Origin: Candidatus Zhuqueibacterota bacterium
GTDB lineage: Bacteria; Zhuqueibacterota; Zhuqueibacteria; Zhuqueibacterales; Zhuqueibacteraceae
Assembly: GCA_003576975.1 (NCBI GenBank)
Contig: QEVD01000025.1
Span: 1 to 64,000, forward strand
Length of the DNA: 64,000 nt
Direction of reading: 5' to 3'
Each line of letters starts with the position of its first letter. Within the stretch, counting starts at the first letter, position 1. Of this stretch, positions 26,702-35,707 are shown piece by piece. The notes below the pieces were generated by a model. That model was not told where the DNA came from and did not search any database. It saw only the letters and a list, made by a program, of their open reading frames with translations. The position numbers and the translations under genes were made by a program.

Positions 26702-26759
26702 CCGCCCGCATGATCTTCACAAAAAGCGTTGCAGCGATGAAGGTCACGCGGGCGGCGGT
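26702..26759. other. Long imperfect inverted repeat between convergent genes
   Basis: CCGCCCGCATGATCTTCA near 26702-26719 pairs with its near-complement at 26738-26759 with a few mismatches; intervening loop about 18 nt. It could terminate either converging gene. 26563-26784 contains no gene. Confidence 0.45.
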
Positions 26760-26784
26760 ATACACGAAGTCTTGATCAGCCGCT

Positions 26785-27675
26785 TTATCTCACCTCAAAC
26801 TGCCCATCCAGGCTCAACACCTCGAGTTGATTATTCCCAGCAGCGCGCACCGCGACATTCGATATCCAAATGCGATAAATCGTCCCCGGAGCGACTTGTG
26901 AGTTGACTTGAAAGTTAACCTCGAACAGGCGGCTGGGTTTCTCTTGCGGGGGCAGCGTTCTGCCCGCGTCATCGAACAACACAACGCGCAGCGTCGGGGG
27001 GCCCGTTGTGGCGATGATGTTGCTATCAAGGTTTTGCAGCGGCAGGCCAACATCGCGCGTTGCGTCGCGCGGCGACAAGCCGAAGCCTTCTGCGTTGTTG
27101 TTCACGTTGGCATGCACATCCAGTTGCACGGCGCGTAAGTCATCCGCGCTGATGACGGAAAATGGAACGAGATTGCGATTTGCGCCAGGCGCGCCCGCAC
27201 CGCTGCCGGCAATCATCACTACACGCCGGCCAGGAATGGCAAGAGGGAACAACGTGACAGTTACGTGTTGCTCGACGCCAGCTTCAATTTGCACGCCGGA
27301 AGTTACCCCGCGATATTCCAGCAAGCTTTCCACTCCGAGATTATCCGACCAGGCTTCCACCACGATGCGGCGATCTTCACCGGGCGTGACATCGAGCGAG
27401 GCCGAGAACGTCGAATCGCCGGGCGGTATGCGAATCGTCGTGTGCGCGAGCGTGTCTTGATCAAAAAAAACGTAAATTTCAATGCGATTGACTTGCTGAA
27501 TGTTCACGGATTTCCGCAGATAATTACCTGCTTCACTCCGATGCAAAACTCCTTTAACAAATTCCAGTTGTAAAGCGAGATTGGCAGGGTTTGAAGCCGT
27601 CGGCTGCGAAGATGAGCAAGCCAGCGCTGATAGTATCGCCGTTAGGACACAGAGGGATTTTAGAATAACTTTCAT
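26785..27675 (-). CDS. Lipoprotein with cohesin-like C-terminal domain
   Basis: A 296-residue lipoprotein. Signal peptide with lipobox ILSALAC (Cys near 20). The first half (about 35-160) is a beta-rich domain with FDQDTLAHTTIRIPPGDSTF. The second half (about 165-296) shows a cohesin-like pattern: LVPFSVISADDLRAVQLDVH, then PTLRVVLFDDAGRTL, RLFEVNFQVNSQVAPGTIYR and a terminal LSDAxG-like strand (QLEVLSLDGQFEV). Cohesins bind dockerins. The gene immediately upstream on this strand encodes a dockerin-containing protein, so the pair may anchor that protein to the cell surface. The domain call is mine from pattern and needs profile confirmation. Confidence 0.6.
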   Translation of the reverse strand: MKVILKSLCVLTAILSALACSSSQPTASNPANLALQLEFVKGVLHRSEAGNYLRKSVNIQQVNRIEIYVFFDQDTLAHTTIRIPPGDSTFSASLDVTPGEDRRIVVEAWSDNLGVESLLEYRGVTSGVQIEAGVEQHVTVTLFPLAIPGRRVVMIAGSGAGAPGANRNLVPFSVISADDLRAVQLDVHANVNNNAEGFGLSPRDATRDVGLPLQNLDSNIIATTGPPTLRVVLFDDAGRTLPPQEKPSRLFEVNFQVNSQVAPGTIYRIWISNVAVRAAGNNQLEVLSLDGQFEVR

Positions 27676-27780
27676 GAAGTCTTCGAGTTGCAGTCAATTC
27701 GTAAGAAATTACCGCCCAACTGGTGATTTATAGAGTTGGGCTGCGATCGCCATCATACGTGTGAAACACCGCCTCCGAGG

Positions 27781-30700
27781 TTATTGCACAATAAATCGTT
27801 CGAGTCTGCGATACTTACCCGCCACGAATTCGAGAAAATATACGCCGTTTGCCACCGGCAAACCCCTTGCATTTCGTCCCTCCCAGCTTAAGGTCCAACG
27901 TCCAGCAGGCTGCACGCCCGGCGAATCACGCCAAATCTCTTGCCCGAGCAAATTGTGAATCTTGATTTCAACAAACGAGGCCTCTGGCAAATCGTAGCGC
28001 CATTGCACCGCCGGATGCAGACGGCGGTGCAGAGGATTCGGATAGCCGGCGGTGAGATTGAAGGTTTGCGGCAACTCCGCATTCATCTCTTCTGTATGCA
28101 AATTTAGTGTGAGCAGTTCATCTGTCACGCTCAAACCGGTTGCGGCAATCACGCGATCAACCGCAAACGCCAACGGCAAATCGATTGTTTGTTCACGTTG
28201 ATTTACCGGTGAGGTTTGATCTTTCGACCAGACCAACAGCCGCAATTCATTGTTGCGAATTTTCCAGCGTGCTTCCCAGCGCCCGGCAGTTGCGCTTCCC
28301 GCTCCGGCGGGATGATCGGAAGGCCGGCCCTGCAATTTCCAGGTTGCCTGCCAGGCGCGCAGATCTTGCGAGGCTTGCCATTGCAAACGGGTTTTCGCGG
28401 CGGCGAGCGGCGCCAGCCGCAATTCGAAATCACTGCTGCCTGCGCTCACCGCGGAGCCTTCTTGCTGCAGGATGAGATCAACCAAAGCAACGACATCTGC
28501 GACATCGATCGACTCGTCGGTGAATGCGTTGCTCGCCCAACAGCTTTTGTCAATCACACTCGTACGGCGCTGCAGGATCACATCGATAACATAAAAGATA
28601 TCGCGCAAATCCAGCAGGCTGTCGAGATTGGCGTCGCCGCGATGCGGTACCCATTCGCGCAGCACAACGCTGTTGTTGCGAGTATTGCCATCGGCCGTGT
28701 CCGAACCCGTGCGGAATAAAATTGTGTTGAAGCCCTCATGCAGCGCTTCTGGTTGGAATGTGACGTTGAAGCGCGCGCCTAACGCAAGCTCCGGCACATT
28801 GATTTCTTGGCGCAACACACCGTCCAGCAGCAGGCGCGCTGTCGTCGGCGCTGAAACGCCCGGCCCGGCATTGACTACAACAAACGCTGTGTTGAAACTA
28901 TAATCCGGACTCAGGCAGTTGGTCAACGCCGCGCTCGAGATTTGCGCCTGCAAATCCGGAAATTGCTGCACCGCCAGGTTGACTCTCACAGAAATATCGC
29001 CGGCAATGGAAGCGATACGAACGGTACCGTTATAACTGCCGGGCGGGAGATTGGTCAAATCAATAGCAATCGCTAGCGTATCCGATTCCGTGCGCGTCTC
29101 GCCCGTTTGCGGGGACACGTGCAGCCAGGCTTGATCCACTGTGGCAAACCAATTGAGCGCGCCGCCTCCGGCATTGCGAATGATGAGTGTTTGCGGCGGA
29201 GGATTGGAACCAGAAGGAAAGCCGGTGAATGACAAACTCGCGGGATCGACGGCGAGCACCGGCGGTTGCGGATTCACCAGAAAATTTACGGTAATGGATT
29301 GCGTTCCAGCATTTGAATTAATGTTGAAAACACTGGAATAAGTGCCCGCACGTACGATCGTTATACTGGCGGATACCCAGATCGTATCGGTTTCCGAAGT
29401 GGTTGTGCCAGTTGAGGGAAAAACTGAGAGCCAAATGGCATCTTCACTCGTGCTCCAATTCAATGTGCCGCCGCCGGTATTGGTGATGAGCACCGGTTGA
29501 AAGGGCGGATTGACCAAACCTTCGGTTGCCGTAAAACTCAAACTCGTAGGCGTCGCGCGCAGCGCTGCCGGCAATGCGCTAATCTCGAAATCGACGTTGA
29601 TTGTGGTTTCACCGCCGTTTGACAACAAGATGAGGCTGCCGCTGTATGTGCCGGCGCGCAGATTGACCGTAGCCACACGCACAGTGATTTGATCCGTTTC
29701 CTGCGTGGTGGAGCCGGTATCCGGAAATACCGTGAGCCAGGTTTGATCGCTGCTCACGCGCCAGCGCAAGATGCTGCCGCCGCTATTCGTGATGTTGATG
29801 TTCTGCGCCGGCGGATCGGGACTGCCTTGTGTTGCCGCAAAACGCAAACGATTTGTATTCACCGCCAATCTCGGTTCCGCTGGTCTGATCACAAGCGTCA
29901 CCCCGACAACGGCGATGCCGCCGTTAGACGTGAGATTGATATTCCCCAGATACGTGCCGGCCGCCAAGCCGCCGGGATCGACGCCGACGCTCACCTGTTC
30001 GATTTGCGTGGTGATCAAGCCGCTGGCGGGGTTGAGCGCAAGCCAGGGTTGATCCGCAACAGCGTTCCAATTCAAGATGCCGCTGCCGCTGTTGCGAATC
30101 TCAAAAATTTGCCGCGGCGGCTGTTCGCTTTCTCCGAGAATTGTCGTGAAAATCAGGCTGGTGTTGGTCACGGCGATCGTCGGCGCTTCAAGCACGGTGA
30201 AGCTGATCGGTGAAGTGGTATTGTTCTCTTCATTTTGTTCAGGAATCACCAGGGTTTGATCCAAAACCAGGCTGAACAAGAATAATCCCGGCTCGAACTT
30301 GCCGAGGTTGACGCGATACTCCTGCGTTTCACCGGGCAGCAGCAGCGGCGTTTCTAGCGGAATGATGGTGGTGAATTGCTGCGTCGTTTGGCTGAACACG
30401 CGCGCGACCAGAGAGGAGACTGCTGCGGGCGCACGGCCGCGATTGCGGATGAGGAAGCGCGCCATGATCGAATCAGCGCGCGTCGGATCGACATTCAAAA
30501 TTTCCAGTGTGTCTGCGCTTAAATCCGGCAGCACGAATTGCGTGATGTTACCCGTGATGCGCGGAAATTCGGAATTGGGTTGGCGATCTGTGCCGTCAAA
30601 GACCGAAGCAATGTTGCCGTAACGCGAGGCGGCGAGTTCGAGCGCGATGCGCTTGCGTGAGGAATCGTTGGGGGGCTTGCCCAGTTGTTGCAGCTCGGAA

Positions 30701-31809
30701 ACCGGTGTGCCGAACCGATCGAAGAACCGGCTGTACACCAGATTGAAGTCCTTTTCGGTCGTATCCAACGCTGACCACTGCGCGTTGAAATGATCGTTGT
30801 CTATAGCGATAATCGCGGCCTGCGAGGGCGCAGTCTCACCGGCCGAGCCTTCTGCAAGGGACATGAGCGCATCAAGCGGTTGCGCATTTAGATCAAAGCG
30901 GCGCGCCAGCAAACGCGCGCCGGCCGGCGTTTCATACCACTGCACGATAATTTCCTCGGCCGTCAGAAACGTCAAGCTCGGTAAGGAAACATTGCGTTCG
31001 GCGATCGCGGCGGCGGGTGTGCGCACGGTTCCAGCATCATCAAACAAGCAGAGATAAACACGATCGAGGTTGTCTTCCACAACTTTCCAGGTTGCGGCAA
31101 TCAAACCGTTTGAAGAAGCCGCAAGGTCGAGTTTCTCCTCGTTCACAAAACGCGATGATATGCCTTGATACAGCGGAAAACTTTCACTTAGCGGAAGACC
31201 ATTGCTGTTGAAGTAGCGCGCCATCACCCGCGCCGGCAACTCGAGCGAGGCCAGTGCAGGTTCGAACCATGCCACCAAGACACGCCCTTTCACATCGACC
31301 ACGAGGCGCGGTCCCAATGCGCCGCCCTGCGGCTTTTCGCGAATGAAGAATTTCTCTGAGATCGGCTTCAAATCATGGTTGAAAATTCGCGCTACGATCT
31401 CGGCAGTCTCGCTGCGCAGCGATTGTTCCTGCCACACCACCCATAACGAATCGCCCGGCGTAAATACGAAATGCGGTTGCGCGACTGTGATCGTATCGCT
31501 GGCCACGGCTACAGATATGATGCCGCGGGCCGCGGGCCGGCCAATCGCATCGAATTGCCGCAGCAAAATCATGCTGCGCCCTTTATCCTCTGCCTGCCAA
31601 ACGAATGTCACGTTCTCGTTTCGATCAAAAGCCAGCGAGGGAGAACTGGCAGAATCTGTGCGCGGCAGCTCGTCAACAGCAAAATTGAAGCTGGCCGTGT
31701 CGCCGCTGGTGATTTGGCTGAAGGCGGTGGGCGCCAGAGCAAAATATATCAGACCGCATAACCACGCGCGTGCGAACAATCCTTTTTGTTTGTGAATCGT
31801 ATGTGGCAT
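27781..31809 (-). CDS. Giant secreted BACON/CARDB/dockerin protein with sorting tail
   Basis: 1342 residues from ATG 31809 (an earlier in-frame ATG at 31878 exists). The signal peptide ends near APTAFSQ. Domains in order: a repetitive strand-rich region (about 33-420) with propeller-like repeats (VTFVWQAEDK, LWVVWQEQSL, VLVAWFEPAL). Then a CARDB-like domain (about 420-535), four BACON-like domains of about 100 residues each (starting near 539, 641, 744 and 846; each has FxxxxGxxxPPxQ, WLxVxPxxG and GTYxG), a second CARDB-like domain (about 946-1050), and a dockerin type I-like pair of Ca-binding repeats (about 1055-1115: RGDANLDSLLDLRDI, ESIDVADVVALVDLIL). Last is a FlgD/T9SS-type tail (YPNPLHRR to ERFIVQ). 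Probably a surface adhesin or scaffold; no catalytic domain is recognised. Confidence 0.8.
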   Translation of the reverse strand: MPHTIHKQKGLFARAWLCGLIYFALAPTAFSQITSGDTASFNFAVDELPRTDSASSPSLAFDRNENVTFVWQAEDKGRSMILLRQFDAIGRPAARGIISVAVASDTITVAQPHFVFTPGDSLWVVWQEQSLRSETAEIVARIFNHDLKPISEKFFIREKPQGGALGPRLVVDVKGRVLVAWFEPALASLELPARVMARYFNSNGLPLSESFPLYQGISSRFVNEEKLDLAASSNGLIAATWKVVEDNLDRVYLCLFDDAGTVRTPAAAIAERNVSLPSLTFLTAEEIIVQWYETPAGARLLARRFDLNAQPLDALMSLAEGSAGETAPSQAAIIAIDNDHFNAQWSALDTTEKDFNLVYSRFFDRFGTPVSELQQLGKPPNDSSRKRIALELAASRYGNIASVFDGTDRQPNSEFPRITGNITQFVLPDLSADTLEILNVDPTRADSIMARFLIRNRGRAPAAVSSLVARVFSQTTQQFTTIIPLETPLLLPGETQEYRVNLGKFEPGLFLFSLVLDQTLVIPEQNEENNTTSPISFTVLEAPTIAVTNTSLIFTTILGESEQPPRQIFEIRNSGSGILNWNAVADQPWLALNPASGLITTQIEQVSVGVDPGGLAAGTYLGNINLTSNGGIAVVGVTLVIRPAEPRLAVNTNRLRFAATQGSPDPPAQNINITNSGGSILRWRVSSDQTWLTVFPDTGSTTQETDQITVRVATVNLRAGTYSGSLILLSNGGETTINVDFEISALPAALRATPTSLSFTATEGLVNPPFQPVLITNTGGGTLNWSTSEDAIWLSVFPSTGTTTSETDTIWVSASITIVRAGTYSSVFNINSNAGTQSITVNFLVNPQPPVLAVDPASLSFTGFPSGSNPPPQTLIIRNAGGGALNWFATVDQAWLHVSPQTGETRTESDTLAIAIDLTNLPPGSYNGTVRIASIAGDISVRVNLAVQQFPDLQAQISSAALTNCLSPDYSFNTAFVVVNAGPGVSAPTTARLLLDGVLRQEINVPELALGARFNVTFQPEALHEGFNTILFRTGSDTADGNTRNNSVVLREWVPHRGDANLDSLLDLRDIFYVIDVILQRRTSVIDKSCWASNAFTDESIDVADVVALVDLILQQEGSAVSAGSSDFELRLAPLAAAKTRLQWQASQDLRAWQATWKLQGRPSDHPAGAGSATAGRWEARWKIRNNELRLLVWSKDQTSPVNQREQTIDLPLAFAVDRVIAATGLSVTDELLTLNLHTEEMNAELPQTFNLTAGYPNPLHRRLHPAVQWRYDLPEASFVEIKIHNLLGQEIWRDSPGVQPAGRWTLSWEGRNARGLPVANGVYFLEFVAGKYRRLERFIVQ

Positions 31810-32073
31810 CTGCTTTTGCAATTGAGAAGTTTCAGTTCGCGGCGATTTTGTTGTCTTTAGATCGTGCACATTTTCCATTTTGAATTACGACATTTCAACG
31901 AGGCCAGTATTCTGCTACCTTACAGCGTTTTTCATTTGGATGAACAGAGTTTGTAGTCCCCGCCCCTTGTGGGCGGCTGTTGAAGCCATGAAATTCGCGG
32001 TTGCAACAATGCCCCACAATGTTGACAGATACAGAAATAAGATCTGTAGCAATGCACTGGCTCTAGTTTCAAT

Positions 32074-33270
32074 TTAAAGTTGAGTTTTGAGCCACAAGCC
32101 CAAACCATAACCGCGCAAATCAATAGAGCCGCCCTGCGCATTCTGGGCGCTGCCCGTGGCATAATCCGCGCTTGCGCCGATCATGGCATGCTCGGAAAGT
32201 TTCACCAACAACTGCGCGCCGGCGCGCACGACACTGGCGCGGCTGAGTTGTTGCACGCTGCTCTTGCCAAAATGATTGGCGTGCAGATAGGCGCCCGCTT
32301 GTGTGCGGCTCTTGAAACTGCGCTGCAAGGCGATTTTGGCATAGCTAGTATTGTCGAGATAATAATGCTCGGCCGGCAAAAGAGCGGCATTTGTCGCAAC
32401 GAACTTGTTGTCATCTTTCCAGATATGCGTGAACGCAAGCTGCATGCGCCATTCTCGCGTGAATTCCCAATCGAGGCTGGCGCCCGGCTCGAATTGCCAC
32501 CCTTGCTGGAAAAATTTTTCTCCAGCGAGCCGGTCATACGCGAAATACTGGCCCAGCAGGCTCATCCGCCATGCCAACACGGGATTGATGCGATTGAGTA
32601 TCATCGTGGCGACATAGCGCGCACCGGGCTGATATGTGGTTGCGCTTTCTTCGCGAAACTCAAATTGGCCGGGAACCACCAGCGTCGCGCCCCACCCCAT
32701 GCCCAGTTGATCACTTAAATTGAAGGTACGCGCGAGCGACAATTCGAGGTCGAGTCCTGCGCCGTAGCGTTGCAACGGAAAGCCCAACACATTCTCGTTG
32801 AGAACATTCACCACGGCATTTTCCTCGGCATTGAGCTTGTTTTTGCCCGTGGGCAAATTCACGCCCGCGCCCACAAACCATTTGGCCGTGCTGAAACTGT
32901 GCGAGAGACGCATGCGAACATCGCTCAGCCCGTTGAACTCACGCGCCGGCGCCGCCCCCTCGCGTGCAAAACTTCCGGCTGTGCCCAGGGTGAAATTGGT
33001 ATGCGCAAAAACCGGAAAACTGAGCGCTGTTGGCAAATAGGCCTGGTGAATCTGTTGCGTCTGTCCGCCGGACTTTAATTCCCACGACAAAAATGAAACG
33101 CCTTGCGTGAAGGAAAAAATTTCAGGTTGATATTCGAAGCGCGGTGCGCCGTGCGTTTGTGGATTCGGCTGGGCATGGAGGATAGGCGAGAGGAGCAAGC
33201 AATAGCCCGCTAAAAGTGCGGCGCGCCGGCAGAACGATTGGGGTCTAATTTTTTTGAGAGGTGCTCTCAT
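32074..33270 (-). CDS. Probable outer-membrane beta-barrel (transporter-like) protein
   Basis: A 398-residue exported protein with the signal peptide RRAALLAGYCLLLSPILHAQ. The mature part is a series of amphipathic strands with aromatic girdles (FVGAGVNLPTGKNKL, AGLDLELSLARTF, GMGWGATLVVPGQF, LAWRMSLLGQYFAYD, RMQLAFTHIWK, AKIALQRSFKSR, YGLGLWLKTQL), ending in a hydrophobic residue as barrels do. It resembles the large porin-like family annotated as transporters for hydrophobic compounds, but I cannot name a substrate. It sits between the type IX-tailed protein gene and the giant BACON/dockerin gene, so it could belong to the same surface machinery. Confidence 0.65.
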   Translation of the reverse strand: MRAPLKKIRPQSFCRRAALLAGYCLLLSPILHAQPNPQTHGAPRFEYQPEIFSFTQGVSFLSWELKSGGQTQQIHQAYLPTALSFPVFAHTNFTLGTAGSFAREGAAPAREFNGLSDVRMRLSHSFSTAKWFVGAGVNLPTGKNKLNAEENAVVNVLNENVLGFPLQRYGAGLDLELSLARTFNLSDQLGMGWGATLVVPGQFEFREESATTYQPGARYVATMILNRINPVLAWRMSLLGQYFAYDRLAGEKFFQQGWQFEPGASLDWEFTREWRMQLAFTHIWKDDNKFVATNAALLPAEHYYLDNTSYAKIALQRSFKSRTQAGAYLHANHFGKSSVQQLSRASVVRAGAQLLVKLSEHAMIGASADYATGSAQNAQGGSIDLRGYGLGLWLKTQL

Positions 33271-33377
33271 AAATCTGGCTCTGGTTAAAACTCACATCCC
33301 AAATCAATTTGCCAGCCGCTCTTTTGCCAGATTCTTCACAATGCCAAGTTGCCGAGCGGCCGGGTTCGGGTTAGATT

Positions 33378-34298
33378 CTATCGAACTAAAACCACTTTTT
33401 TGTGTTGCAAAAATTCATCGGTGATAAGCCGGTAGAAATAGATTCCGGAAGGCAAATCGCGTCCGGCATCGTCCCGGCCATCCCAGGTTAACAAATGACG
33501 CCCGCTTGCCGGAATATTCTGGAAAATGCTGCGCACTTTCCGGCCTGCTAGTGTGTAAATCTCGCATGTCACCGGCTCGGGTCGGTTCAGATCAAAACTG
33601 ATAACCGTCGAGGTGTTGAACGGATTCGGATAATTTTGGTGCAGGTGATAAGAGTTCATTTGAGAAAAATCCTTATCGTTAACGCTTGTGATCAAAGTCG
33701 TATCGCCGAAAACACGGCCGTTAATCTTTACCGCGCGCACATATTCATAAATATCGAACTGGGGGCGATAAGCAACCGGACCAACGCCCTCCTCCAGCGT
33801 GAGCCATTGTTCTTCATCCACAACGGGAAGACTATAATCGAAAACAAACTCCAACTGATCTCCGGGCTCACCCGTGAAGGTGACAACGGCCTTTCGGTAG
33901 AGCCGTATGGTATAACCTTGAAAACATGCCGTTCGCGTCATCGTATCCGGAGAACTTTTCGAAAAATCCATCAGAAGGACTTCACAACTATCGCGGTATT
34001 CATAAAATCCTCCCAGTGAATCTTCGCGAAAGTATCTCGGTCCGGATAAATTGACAACATAATAAAGCTGATTTTGCCGCCGAACCGTGTCGCTGACAAC
34101 ATACGTTTTGTAATAATCTGCACCCGGTCCGGCTGTGCCCCACATCACCCACGTGTTCCCGATTTGCAGAGGAAAAAACGAGGCCGCCGGGTTGGGTTGG
34201 CTCTGTTGTGCCATCGTTCTTTGCTGCAACAAACTCAAACTCGAGAGCATCAGTAGCACGCAGGCGCAGAGTTTCTGTGTGCTGCGGTTCTTGCCCAT
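33378..34298 (-). CDS. Secreted protein with type IX secretion (type A) sorting domain
   Basis: 306 residues from the ATG at 34298 (an earlier in-frame start at 34313 exists). The signal peptide ends near QQRTMAQ. The N-terminal domain (FFPLQIGNTWVMWGTAGPGA) resembles the FCB-type module of unknown function with PLxxGNxW. The C-terminus carries the type IX sorting signature: YHLHQNYPNPFNTSTVISFD, RKVRSIFQNIPASGRHLLTW, DLPSGIYFYRLITD and the final KKVVLVR. Such proteins are exported through the outer membrane by PorU-type machinery and either attached or released. The sorting machinery is not in the window. Confidence 0.82.
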   Translation of the reverse strand: MGKNRSTQKLCACVLLMLSSLSLLQQRTMAQQSQPNPAASFFPLQIGNTWVMWGTAGPGADYYKTYVVSDTVRRQNQLYYVVNLSGPRYFREDSLGGFYEYRDSCEVLLMDFSKSSPDTMTRTACFQGYTIRLYRKAVVTFTGEPGDQLEFVFDYSLPVVDEEQWLTLEEGVGPVAYRPQFDIYEYVRAVKINGRVFGDTTLITSVNDKDFSQMNSYHLHQNYPNPFNTSTVISFDLNRPEPVTCEIYTLAGRKVRSIFQNIPASGRHLLTWDGRDDAGRDLPSGIYFYRLITDEFLQHKKVVLVR

Positions 34299-34366
34299 TT
34301 GCTCACCCCGCAAATGATTTTAAAAAATGCGACACACGGTAAAACTTCCACTTCAGGTTCGCGGTG

Positions 34367-35701
34367 TCAGTTGGGAATCTTCCCCGTCACCACAATCGTG
34401 CCGGTGCTTGCCGGCGGAATCAGCGGCGCCGCCAGGCTCGGCGGACTCTGTAAAACATTCATCGTGGCTTGCAAAAGCTGCTGATTCCGCGCCTCCTGTG
34501 GATCGATCTCCGCGAGCTGCAACAGTTGCGCTTGACTTATCAGCGGCGTTGCAATGGCATCCAACTCCTGCTGCGCTTCTTGAAAATTAGGATCGATACG
34601 CAGCGCTTCGGTGAATGCGGATTGCGCTTGCGGAATCTTGAGACTATCAGCAAAATCTAGCCCGCGGCAAAACGCCACAAATGCGAGCGTGCTTTCCGTC
34701 GGCAATTTTTGAATTTCTTCCCGCTCGGTCACACTCAAACGTATGCCGAGTTGTTGGATGAGCGCAAAGGCGAGCTGTTTTTCAAGTTGCAGAATATCGC
34801 TCAAACGCCCGCTGGTGCGCACAGTTTTCGCCACCAGTTCGCTGGTTGAGGATTGGATGATGCCGGCATCCAATTGCAAGCTCGAAGTGCCCAGAGCCGT
34901 TGCGCCGCCAATCACTACACGATCGGCGCCCAAAACTCGTCCCGCGCGCGGCGCGGTGAAACTGTCATAAAGCTGGGAGGTCGAAGCTGAAATCTCATTC
35001 AGCAAAACTTCCATTTTCGTGCGCTCGACCAGGCGCAAGCTTTTTACTTTGCCGAGGTCCGTTGTCAGAATCGCGGCCAGGCCCTTGAGCAGGGCATTCC
35101 ATTCCGCGCGTTCTGAAACATTGCGGAAATACAACACAGCAACGGTGTTGGAGGGCGGCTTGGCCAGGCTGCGCGTTCTCTCGTCATGCAACGCTTTCTC
35201 GATTTCCAATTCTGCCAGTTTCAGTGACAGCCGGCTGATGCGGCTTTGCAATTGCTTGCTCATGGCGTCAAAAAACGGCCGGCGGCGATATTCACCGTAT
35301 GCCGCGATGGCTTCCGCATAGTTGCCTTGCTGCTCCTGGCAATAGCCGAGAAAGAACAGGGTTCTGCCGTCGCCCGGATTCAACCGATTGGCGCGTTGCA
35401 ACACTGCGGCAGCGCGTTCGAAATCGCGCATGTAAAACAAGGCGATGCCCAACTCGCGCAGATGAACAGCATTACGCGTATCCTTTTGCGCGGCCTGGAA
35501 CAGTTCTTCGACGGCGTACGCATAATCGCCGCGCTGCAACGCGCTGCGGCCTTTGCGGAAATGCGCATCGCCGCAGCCTAAGAGCAGAATCGCGCTGAAC
35601 ATTAGAACCGCGGCCAGCGCGCGGCGCCTGCCCGTGAATCGCATCAACTGTTTTGCTCTGCTTGAAGTCATTGCCAGCCAATCGCCTGAGATCACCATCA
35701 T
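34367..35701 (-). CDS. TPR lipoprotein with CsgG/FlgO-like domain
   Basis: A 444-residue lipoprotein. The N-terminal hydrophobic stretch ends in the lipobox LLLGC (Cys near 43). Next come TPR repeats (about 45-135: KGRSALQRGDYAYAVEELFQ, LGIALFYMRDFERAAAVLQR, FFLGYCQEQQGNYAEAIAAY), a coiled linker (about 140-180), then a FlgO/CsgG-like alpha/beta domain (about 185-325: VAVLYFRNVSERAEWNALLK, LRLVERTKMEVLLNEISAST, GRVLGADRVVIGGATALGTS) and a further TPR-like segment. The CsgG family forms outer-membrane lipoprotein pores, while FlgO sits at the outer membrane. The start is uncertain; in-frame ATGs at 35671 and 35644 would shorten the signal. Gap to the paralogue upstream is 6 nt. Confidence 0.72.
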   Translation of the reverse strand: MMVISGDWLAMTSSRAKQLMRFTGRRRALAAVLMFSAILLLGCGDAHFRKGRSALQRGDYAYAVEELFQAAQKDTRNAVHLRELGIALFYMRDFERAAAVLQRANRLNPGDGRTLFFLGYCQEQQGNYAEAIAAYGEYRRRPFFDAMSKQLQSRISRLSLKLAELEIEKALHDERTRSLAKPPSNTVAVLYFRNVSERAEWNALLKGLAAILTTDLGKVKSLRLVERTKMEVLLNEISASTSQLYDSFTAPRAGRVLGADRVVIGGATALGTSSLQLDAGIIQSSTSELVAKTVRTSGRLSDILQLEKQLAFALIQQLGIRLSVTEREEIQKLPTESTLAFVAFCRGLDFADSLKIPQAQSAFTEALRIDPNFQEAQQELDAIATPLISQAQLLQLAEIDPQEARNQQLLQATMNVLQSPPSLAAPLIPPASTGTIVVTGKIPN

Positions 35702-35707
35702 CCTGTT

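Noticed and set aside
28216-28719. Plus-strand open frames opposite the giant protein
   Set aside because: Several frames of 60-175 codons run antisense to a gene with clear repeats and sorting tail.
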